DNA of 8,206 nucleotides, taken from assembly GCA_031178805.1 (NCBI GenBank), contig JAPSIJ010000016.1:1-8206 (forward strand). Reading direction: 5' to 3'. The notes below the pieces were generated by a model that was not told the origin of the DNA, did no database searches, and saw only the letters and a program-made list of their open reading frames with translations. Numbering within the stretch: the first letter of the stretch is position 1; each line of letters begins with the position of its first letter. This document shows positions 1 to 8,206 of the stretch, piece after piece. Source of the DNA: Cellulomonas sp. (GTDB taxonomy: Bacteria > Actinomycetota > Actinomycetes > Actinomycetales > Cellulomonadaceae). The position numbers were made by a program, and so were the translations under genes.

Positions 1-1230
1 CTGACGGACTTCCGGTCGTACCACCAGGTCGACCTCACCTTCGAGCCGGGCATCACCGCGCTCGTGGGTCCGAACGGGCAGGGCAAGACCAACCTCGTCG
101 AGGCCATCGGCTACGTCTCGACGTTCTCCAGCCACCGCGTGCCGACCGACGCCCCGCTCGTGCGAGCCGGGGCGTCGGCGGCCGTGGTGCGCTCGCGCAT
201 CGTCCGCGCGCAGGACGACGGGTCCGAGCGGGCGCTGGTGATCGACCTGCAGCTCGGCTCCGGCCGGTCGAACCGCGTGAAGCTCAACGGCGCACCGTCC
301 CGCGCCCGGGACGTGATCGGGGCGCTGCGCTCCGTGCTGTTCGCCCCGGAGGACCTCGCGCTGGTCAAGGGCGACCCGGACGGGCGCCGGCGGTTCGTCG
401 ACGAGCTCGCGGTGCAGGTCACCCCCCGGCTCGCCGGGGTGTTCTCCGAGTACGACCGGGTGGTGCGGCAGCGGACCGCGCTGCTCAAGTCCGCCGCCGG
501 GTTCCGCGGCTCCCGGTCGGGACTCGACCTCAGCACCCTCGACGTGTGGGACGCCAAGCTCGCCGAGCTCGGCGCCCAGGTGATCGTCGCCCGCCAGGCC
601 GTGGTGACGGCCCTGGACCCGTACGTCGGCGAGGCGTACGAGCGGGTGAGCGACGGCCAGGGCGCCGCGCAGGTGGCCTACCGGTCCTCGCTGACCGCGG
701 TGCTGGCCGACGACGACCGGGGCCTGCCCGCCCCCGACGGCGCGGAGCCGGTGCGCGCGCCCGGCACGGTCCGCGCCACCGAGGCCCAGATGCTCGAGGC
801 GCTGGCCCGGGTGCGGCCCAAGGAGCTCGAGCGGGGCGTCTGCCTGGTCGGCCCGCACCGCGACGACCTGGTGCTGACCCTCGGCGACCTGCCGGCGAAG
901 GGCTACGCGAGCCACGGCGAGTCCTGGTCGGTGGCGCTGGCCCTGCGGCTGGCGTCCTACGACCTGCTGACGCACGGCCCGCGCCCCGGCACGGCCGAGG
1001 AGGACGCCGCGCAGCTCTGGGTCGCGGACTCCGGGCCGGACGGCGAGCCGGTGCTGATGCTGGACGACGTGTTCGCCGAGCTGGACGCCCGGCGCCGGTC
1101 CCGGCTGGCCGAGATGGTCGCCGGCGCCCGCCAGGTGTTCGTCACCGCCGCGGTCCCGGGCGACGTCCCCGAGGCGCTGCAGGGGGCGCGGTACGACGTG
1201 CTGGCGTCCGAGGTCGCCCGTGTCGCCTGA
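1..1230 (+). CDS. recF: DNA replication and repair protein RecF (5'-truncated by window edge)
   Basis: RecF is an SMC/ABC-type ATPase that binds DNA at gaps and, with RecO and RecR, helps load RecA during recombinational repair of stalled forks. The frame is open from base 1 and the visible part is 409 residues. It begins LTDFRSYHQVDLTFEPG, the usual RecF start, so probably fewer than ten codons lie outside the window. The Walker A motif GPNGQGKT is at visible residues 23-30, with the GTG at base 64 an internal Val codon, not a start. The ABC signature is near residue 304 as SHGES, following the conserved GPHRDD segment. Walker B is near residues 351-358 (VLMLDDVF), followed by the D-loop AELD. 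Both nucleotide-binding halves are intact, so the gene looks functional. The stop overlaps the dciA start by 11 nt. Identification is from motifs and gene order. Confidence 0.97.
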   Translation: MTDFRSYHQVDLTFEPGITALVGPNGQGKTNLVEAIGYVSTFSSHRVPTDAPLVRAGASAAVVRSRIVRAQDDGSERALVIDLQLGSGRSNRVKLNGAPSRARDVIGALRSVLFAPEDLALVKGDPDGRRRFVDELAVQVTPRLAGVFSEYDRVVRQRTALLKSAAGFRGSRSGLDLSTLDVWDAKLAELGAQVIVARQAVVTALDPYVGEAYERVSDGQGAAQVAYRSSLTAVLADDDRGLPAPDGAEPVRAPGTVRATEAQMLEALARVRPKELERGVCLVGPHRDDLVLTLGDLPAKGYASHGESWSVALALRLASYDLLTHGPRPGTAEEDAAQLWVADSGPDGEPVLMLDDVFAELDARRRSRLAEMVAGARQVFVTAAVPGDVPEALQGARYDVLASEVARVA

Positions 1231-1810
1231 CGACCGCTCCCCGGACGCGACCGGCGCCGAGGACGACCGCCCTCCGGTCGACCCGTCCGTGCCCGTGTGC
1301 GAGCGGCTCGAGGTGACGCCGGCCGCGCAGATGGCCAAGCAGTCGCTCGCGCGCGCCCGCGCGGTGGCCCGGTCCAAGGGCTACCGCCCCGGTCAGCAGG
1401 CCCGCGGCCGGTCGCCGCTGTCGCCGGTGGAGCGCGGCGGGCCCGGGGCGCACGCCCGCGACCCGCAGACCGTCTCGAGCACGATGGCCGCGCTGTTCCG
1501 GGACCGGGGCTGGGTGCAGGAGGTGTCGGTCGGCGGGGTGGTCGGCCGGTGGCGCGACGTGGTCGGCGACCAGATCGCGGACCACTGCACGCCCGAGACG
1601 TTCGGCGACGGCGTGCTGGTCGTCCGCACGGACTCCTCCGCCTGGGCGCAGCAGCTGAAGATGCTGGCGCCCCAGCTGGTGCGGCGGATGAGCGAGGACG
1701 TCGGCGAGGGCGTCGTGCGCGAGGTCCGCGTTCTCGGCCCGGCGGGCCCGGGGTTCGGCCGCGGCAAGCGCTCGGTGCGCGGCCGCGGGGCCCGGGACAC
1801 CTGGGGCTGA
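1220..1810 (+). CDS. dciA: DciA-like helicase loader/operator, DUF721 family
   Basis: This encodes a 196-residue DUF721 protein. Members of this family (DciA) interact with the replicative helicase DnaB and are needed for helicase loading in bacteria that lack DnaC or DnaI. The actinobacterial member lies between recF and gyrB, as here. The first 80 residues or so are polar and low in complexity, with a basic stretch around 40-65 (SLARARAVARSKGYRPG). The DUF721 domain occupies about residues 84-175, with the conserved core GGVVGRWRDVVGDQIADHC around 105-123 and the SSAWAQQLK segment around 139-147. Trp98, Trp111 and Trp142 are visible. A short Arg/Gly-rich tail follows. The GTG start overlaps the end of recF by 11 nt and is preceded by CGAGG at 1209-1213, so translational coupling is likely. 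The helicase role is transferred from family knowledge. Confidence 0.9.
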   Translation: MSPDDRSPDATGAEDDRPPVDPSVPVCERLEVTPAAQMAKQSLARARAVARSKGYRPGQQARGRSPLSPVERGGPGAHARDPQTVSSTMAALFRDRGWVQEVSVGGVVGRWRDVVGDQIADHCTPETFGDGVLVVRTDSSAWAQQLKMLAPQLVRRMSEDVGEGVVREVRVLGPAGPGFGRGKRSVRGRGARDTWG

Positions 1811-1834
1811 GCCCCGCGCGGCCCGGCGTCCACA

Positions 1835-1857
1835 GGGAGGCGTGATCTCCCGGGTTT
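1835..1857 (+). terminator. Possible weak terminator hairpin after dciA
   Basis: GGGAG (1835-1839) pairs with CTCCC (1847-1851) across a 7-nt loop, and TTT follows at 1855-1857. The stem is only 5 bp and the T-tract is minimal, so this may reduce rather than stop readthrough from dciA into gyrB. It could also be chance in such GC-rich DNA. Confidence 0.25.
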
Positions 1858-1885
1858 CCGGCCGGGGACGGGTACACTAGGAGGG
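1855..1885 (+). promoter_or_regulatory. Candidate gyrB promoter
   Basis: TACACT at 1873-1878 fits the TANNNT -10 consensus of the housekeeping sigma factor and is one of few AT-containing hexamers in the 198-nt dciA-gyrB gap. Transcription would start near 1885. No good -35 exists at 16-18 nt spacing, where the sequence reads CCGGGT or CGGGTT. The nearest T-rich hexamer, TTTCCG at 1855-1860, leaves only 12 nt. Poor -35 elements and odd spacing are reported for some supercoiling-responsive gyrase promoters in actinobacteria, but that parallel is inference. The hexamer would leave a 5' leader of about 124 nt before the gyrB GTG. Confidence 0.5.
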
Positions 1886-1891
1886 TTATCT

Positions 1892-1909
1892 CTGGCGCGT
1901 CTGCGCCGG
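1892..1909 (+). other. Hairpin in the gyrB 5' leader (proximal)
   Basis: Bases 1892-1898 (CTGGCGC) pair with 1903-1909 (GCGCCGG) around the 4-nt loop GTCT, giving seven pairs with one G-U wobble. It sits just downstream of the proposed transcription start. A role in mRNA stability or attenuation is possible but not shown. Confidence 0.45.
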
Positions 1910-1945
1910 TCCAGGACGCACGATCTCCGTCGTCGTGGAGTGATC

Positions 1946-1970
1946 CGCCCTCCCGCCGGGAGAGCGGGCG
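1946..1970 (+). other. Hairpin in the gyrB 5' leader (distal)
   Basis: CGCCC (1946-1950) pairs with GGGCG (1966-1970). Inside it TCCC (1951-1954) pairs with GGGA (1958-1961) around the loop GCC, leaving a bulge at 1962-1965. It lies about 20 nt upstream of the GAGGAG ribosome binding site at 1992-1997. An alternative pairing of 1952-1956 with 1964-1968 is possible, so two conformers could compete. Confidence 0.4.
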
Positions 1971-2008
1971 CCTCCGCCGCGTGTGAGAACTGAGGAGCAC
2001 CACCGCCC

Positions 2009-4075
<2,067 letters not shown>

Positions 4076-4096
4076 CCGCGCCCGTCCCCCCTCCTC

Positions 4097-4119
4097 CCCG
4101 GCGCACGCCGCGCGCCGGG
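4097..4119 (+). other. Perfect inverted repeat in the gyrB-gyrA spacer
   Basis: CCCGGCGC (4097-4104) pairs perfectly with GCGCCGGG (4112-4119) around a 7-nt loop. No T-tract follows; the next bases are CCCCGTCCC. It occupies the middle of the 70-nt spacer and ends 12 nt before the gyrA ribosome binding site GAAGGA (4132-4137). It could act as an mRNA processing or stability element, or as a weak intercistronic terminator that tunes the ratio of the subunits. Function is inference. Confidence 0.5.
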
Positions 4120-4145
4120 CCCCGTCCCACCGAAGGACCTGACCT

Positions 4146-6754
<2,609 letters not shown>

Positions 6755-6758
<4 letters not shown>

Positions 6759-7588
6759 GCAGCGACACGCCGCCGTCGATCCCGCCGCGCAAGGCGTCGG
6801 GCAGCGCAGCGGGCGACAAGCCCGCCGGGCGCACCGCCACCGACACCGCCGGCCGAGGCGCGTCGCCGAAGGCGTCGGGCGGCTCCGGCTCCCCCGCCAC
6901 CAAGGCCACGCCGACGACCAAGGGCACGGCGCCCGCGAAGGGCGGCACGCCCGCCGCGAAGCCCGCCGGCGGCGCCACGTCCGGTGCCGCGTCCGCGAAC
7001 GGCCAGGCGCCGGCGCGGACCTCGGCGACGCCGGCGGCCACGGCCACCCAGGAGGCGGCACGGCCGTCCTCCGGCGCCACCGCCGCGCGCACGGGCACCG
7101 CCGCGGCGGGCACGGGTGCCGGCACGGCGACCACCACCGCCCCGGGCTCGTCGTCGGCCACGACCCGCGACGCCGGGACGTCGACCGCGGCCCGCCCGGC
7201 CACGAGCGGCTCGATCACCGGCGGCTCCGGCCCGCGCCGCGTGCGCCTCGCGGTCTCCCGGGTCGACCCGTGGTCCGTGATGAAGCTGTCGTTCCTGATC
7301 TCGGTCGCCGTCGGCATCATGATCGTCGTCGCGACCGCGGTGGTCTGGCTGACGCTGGACTCGCTGCACGTGTTCGCCACCATCAACGACCTGGTGACCG
7401 AGATCCTCGCCGACTCGGACTTCGACATCATGACCTACGTCGAGTTCGACCGGGTGCTCTCCGTCGCCACGCTCGTCGCCGTCGTGGACATCTTCCTGAT
7501 CACGGCGCTGGCCACGATCGGCGCGTTCCTCTACAACATCACGGCCGCCCTGGTGGGCGGCGTGCACGTGACGATGACGGACGAGTGA
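6755..7588 (+). CDS. DUF3566 domain membrane protein
   Basis: This 277-residue protein belongs to the actinobacterial DUF3566 family, whose members typically follow gyrA (Rv0007 in M. tuberculosis). Their molecular function is not established. Residues 1 to about 158 are a disordered Ala/Thr/Gly/Pro/Ser-rich region with scattered Lys and Arg and few hydrophobic residues. The family domain starts at about 159 with GPRRVRLAVSRVDPWSVMKL. Two membrane helices follow, at about 177-200 and 234-262, separated by a segment with an acidic stretch (ILADSDFDIMTYVEFDR). Positive charges before the first helix suggest that the long N-terminal arm is cytoplasmic. There is no signal peptide. The GTG start shares GTGA with the gyrA stop, and AGGAGG at 6745-6750 lies 4 nt upstream inside gyrA, so translation is probably coupled. 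The ATG at 6751 is in another frame and abuts the ribosome binding site. Confidence 0.9.
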
Positions 7589-7596
7589 CCCTCGGT

Positions 7597-7626
7597 TTGG
7601 GCGGGCGGCCCCTGCTGGGGTAGTCT
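7597..7626 (+). promoter_or_regulatory. Promoter of the tRNA-Ile / DLW-39 / tRNA-Ala unit
   Basis: TTGGGC (7597-7602) and TAGTCT (7621-7626) are separated by 18 nt, a reasonable -35/-10 pair for the housekeeping sigma factor. It begins 8 nt after the stop of the DUF3566 gene. The expected start, near 7633, falls on the leader hairpin before tRNA-Ile. The spacer itself holds a small CCCC-TGCT-GGGG inverted repeat. No equally good promoter is seen before tRNA-Ala, so one transcript probably covers both tRNAs. Confidence 0.65.
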
Positions 7627-7631
7627 CGTCC

Positions 7632-7650
7632 GGCACGCCAGCGGCGTGCC
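7632..7650 (+). other. Leader hairpin immediately before tRNA-Ile
   Basis: GGCACGCC (7632-7639) and GGCGTGCC (7643-7650) form a perfect 8-bp inverted repeat with a 3-nt loop. It ends two bases before the mature 5' end of tRNA-Ile and begins at about the predicted transcription start. It could shield the precursor end or guide 5' processing, or be the site of a DNA-binding protein. Role is inference. Confidence 0.5.
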
Positions 7651-7652
7651 AC

Positions 7653-7726
7653 GGGCCTATAGCTCAGACGGTTAGAGCGCTTCCCTGATAAGGAAGAGGT
7701 CAGAGGTTCAAGTCCTCTTAGGCCCA
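7653..7726 (+). tRNA. tRNA-Ile (anticodon GAT)
   Basis: A complete cloverleaf folds: acceptor GGGCCTA/TAGGCCC (7653-7659 with 7719-7725), D stem GCTC/GAGC, anticodon stem CTTCC/GGAAG with loop CTGATAA, T stem AGAGG/CCTCT with loop TTCAAGT, and discriminator A at 7726. The anticodon GAT at 7687-7689 reads AUC and AUU isoleucine codons. The mature end is followed by CTCC, so CCA is not encoded and must be added by the CCA-adding enzyme. Its place between the gyrA/DUF3566 genes and tRNA-Ala is typical for actinobacteria. Confidence 0.98.
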
Positions 7727-7748
7727 CTCCCGATTCCCTGGGGGACCC

Positions 7749-7868
7749 ATGAAGAAGCTCCTGCTCCTGGTGGCTGTCGCCGCCGCGGGTTACGTCGCGT
7801 GGACCCGGTACGCCGCCGAGCGCGACGACCGTGACCTGTGGGCCGAGGTCACCGACTCCGTCGAGTAG
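7749..7868 (+). CDS. DLW-39 family micro-protein
   Basis: This 39-codon gene starts at ATG 7749 and ends at TAG 7866-7868. The product starts MKKLLLLVAVAAAGYVAWTR and continues with a charged segment containing DLW at residues 29-31. Residues 4-18 form one short hydrophobic helix after two lysines, followed by a hydrophilic tail rich in Asp, Glu and Arg, as in a small single-pass or membrane-attached protein. The length of 39, the DLW motif and the position after tRNA-Ile match an actinobacterial family named DLW-39 for those traits; its function is unknown to me. GGGGGA at 7740-7745 is only 3 nt before the ATG, so initiation may be weak. It lies between two tRNAs and is probably released as a short mRNA when they are processed. 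The hydrophobic start resembles a signal peptide, but almost nothing would remain after cleavage. Confidence 0.88.
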   Translation: MKKLLLLVAVAAAGYVAWTRYAAERDDRDLWAEVTDSVE

Positions 7869-7881
7869 GACCCACCCCCGC

Positions 7882-7896
7882 GCCCGGCTCCCGGGC
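7882..7896 (+). other. Small hairpin between the DLW-39 gene and tRNA-Ala
   Basis: GCCCGG (7882-7887) pairs with CCGGGC (7891-7896) around the loop CTC. It lies 13 nt after the DLW-39 stop and ends 6 nt before the mature tRNA-Ala. No T-tract follows, so it is more likely a 3' end stabiliser or processing element than a terminator. It may be chance in GC-rich sequence. Confidence 0.3.
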
Positions 7897-7902
7897 CCGC
7901 AC

Positions 7903-7978
7903 GGGGCCATGGCGCAATTGGTAGCGCACCTGCTTTGCAAGCAGGGGGTTAGGGGTTCGAGTCCCCTTGGCTCCACCA
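7903..7978 (+). tRNA. tRNA-Ala (anticodon TGC), CCA encoded
   Basis: The cloverleaf is complete: acceptor GGGGCCA (7903-7909) with TGGCTCC (7968-7974, one G-U pair), D stem GCGC/GCGC with loop AATTGGTA, anticodon stem CCTGC/GCAGG with loop TTTGCAA, T stem AGGGG/CCCCT with loop TTCGAGT, and discriminator A at 7975. The anticodon TGC is at 7936-7938. Bases 7976-7978 are CCA, so the 3' end is encoded, unlike the tRNA-Ile upstream. Without CCA the gene ends at 7975. It is followed 12 nt later by a strong terminator hairpin. Confidence 0.98.
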
Positions 7979-7989
7979 GCACACGCAGC

Positions 7990-8025
7990 ACGACGGCCCG
8001 GCACCCGCAGGTGCCGGGCCGTCGT
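7990..8025 (+). terminator. Intrinsic terminator of the tRNA unit
   Basis: A perfect 16-bp stem pairs 7990-8005 with 8010-8025 around the 4-nt loop CGCA (8006-8009). The stem is almost all G-C. The 3' side continues CGTCGTCCCC, with no true T-tract, which is common for actinobacterial terminators. Its position just after tRNA-Ala supports termination of the tRNA-Ile/DLW-39/tRNA-Ala transcript. Because it is symmetric it could also act on leftward transcription. Confidence 0.85.
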
Positions 8026-8040
8026 CGTCCCCGGGGCCGC

Positions 8041-8160
8041 CGGCACGCGACCGGCACGGCGACCGGCAGACGACCGGCACGCGACCGGCACGCGACCGGC
8101 ACGGCGACCGGCAGACGACCGGCACGCGACCGGCACGCGACCGGCACGGCGACCGGCGGG
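8041..8160 (+). repeat. GC-rich minisatellite with 45-bp higher-order period
   Basis: Three related units are tandemly arranged: A = CGGCACGCGAC (11 bp), B = CGGCACGGCGAC (12 bp) and C = CGGCAGACGAC (11 bp). The order is A B C A A B C A A B, followed by the partial CGGCGGG at 8154-8160. The block A-B-C-A (11+12+11+11 = 45 bp) therefore repeats exactly at 8041-8085 and 8086-8130, and its first half again at 8131-8153. Copies of each unit type are identical to one another. No spacers separate the units. The core CCGGCAC is shared with the arms of the two flanking hairpins. Nothing else is seen between 8026 and 8179: no credible gene or promoter. Confidence 0.95.
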
Positions 8161-8179
8161 GGAGCGCGGACAGCACGGG

Positions 8180-8206
8180 GGCCCGGCACCTCGTCGGTGC
8201 CGGGCC
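8180..8206. terminator. Second hairpin with the same arms, cut by the window end
   Basis: GGCCCGGCACC (8180-8190) pairs with GGTGCCGGGCC (8196-8206) around the loop TCGTC. The 11-bp arms are identical to the inner part of the hairpin after tRNA-Ala (7995-8005 and 8010-8020), but the loop differs. The stem may be longer, as the window stops at its last visible pair. It may be the terminator of a leftward gene beyond the window or another copy of a dispersed terminator-like element. Strand is undecided. Confidence 0.6.

Noticed and set aside
64..66. GTG at 64 as the recF start
   Set aside because: The frame is open to base 1 with conserved RecF N-terminal sequence, and this codon is the Val just before the Walker A motif.
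1842..1880. Short leader open frame starting at GTG upstream of gyrB
   Set aside because: Its possible ribosome binding site GGGAGG ends 1 nt before the GTG, the frame has 12 codons, and it lies upstream of the proposed transcription start.
8041..8160. CRISPR array
   Set aside because: Units are 11-12 bp and directly abutting, with no unique spacers and no cas genes nearby.
7539..8189. Minus-strand open frame of 216 codons with repeated 15-residue segments
   Set aside because: The repeats are only the translation of the 45-bp DNA period. The rest is antisense to the two tRNAs, and segments such as RCATNCAMAP are typical products of reading tRNA genes backwards. It also overlaps the DLW-39 gene.
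7903..8206. tRNA-Ala as the attachment site of an integrated element
   Set aside because: No second copy of the tRNA 3' end and no integrase or phage-like gene is seen in the window.

Overview
The window is a high-GC, collinear housekeeping block from an actinomycete chromosome, most probably close to oriC. All genes run left to right. The order recF, dciA (DUF721), gyrB, gyrA, DUF3566 membrane protein, tRNA-Ile(GAT), DLW-39 micro-protein, tRNA-Ala(TGC) is a conserved actinobacterial arrangement downstream of dnaA-dnaN. The extreme GC bias, the GTG starts on four of the five protein genes whose start is visible, and the protein sequences suggest Micrococcales, perhaps Cellulomonadaceae. That lineage guess is inference and was not tested by any search.

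Layout. 1-1230: recF, lacking only a few N-terminal codons outside the window. 1220-1810: dciA, overlapping the recF end and probably translationally coupled. 1811-2008: intergenic region with a possible weak terminator, a candidate gyrB promoter and a structured leader of about 120 nt. 2009-4075: gyrB. 4076-4145: short spacer with a perfect GC-rich inverted repeat. 4146-6758: gyrA. 6755-7588: DUF3566 membrane protein gene, overlapping the gyrA stop by 4 nt. 7589-7652: a tRNA promoter and a leader hairpin. 7653-7726: tRNA-Ile. 7749-7868: a 39-codon gene of the DLW-39 family. 7903-7978: tRNA-Ala with encoded CCA. 7990-8025: a strong 16-bp terminator hairpin. 8041-8160: a GC-rich minisatellite built on 11/12-bp units arranged in a 45-bp higher-order period. 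8180-8206: a second hairpin, cut by the window end, whose 11-bp arms are identical to the core of the first.

How it works together. RecF (gap repair), DciA (loading of the replicative helicase) and gyrase (negative supercoiling ahead of forks) are replication and topology functions grouped on the presumed leading strand. gyrB, gyrA and the DUF3566 gene look like one operon under the promoter upstream of gyrB. The two tRNAs and the micro-gene between them look like a second transcription unit, ending at the hairpin at 7990-8025.

The core genes are ordinary. The parts that merit a second look are non-coding or small: the 45-bp minisatellite between two matching hairpins, the micro-protein gene between two tRNAs, the structured leaders of gyrB and tRNA-Ile, and the acidic tail of GyrA. 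I do not see a new defence system, mobile element or other undescribed multi-gene system.
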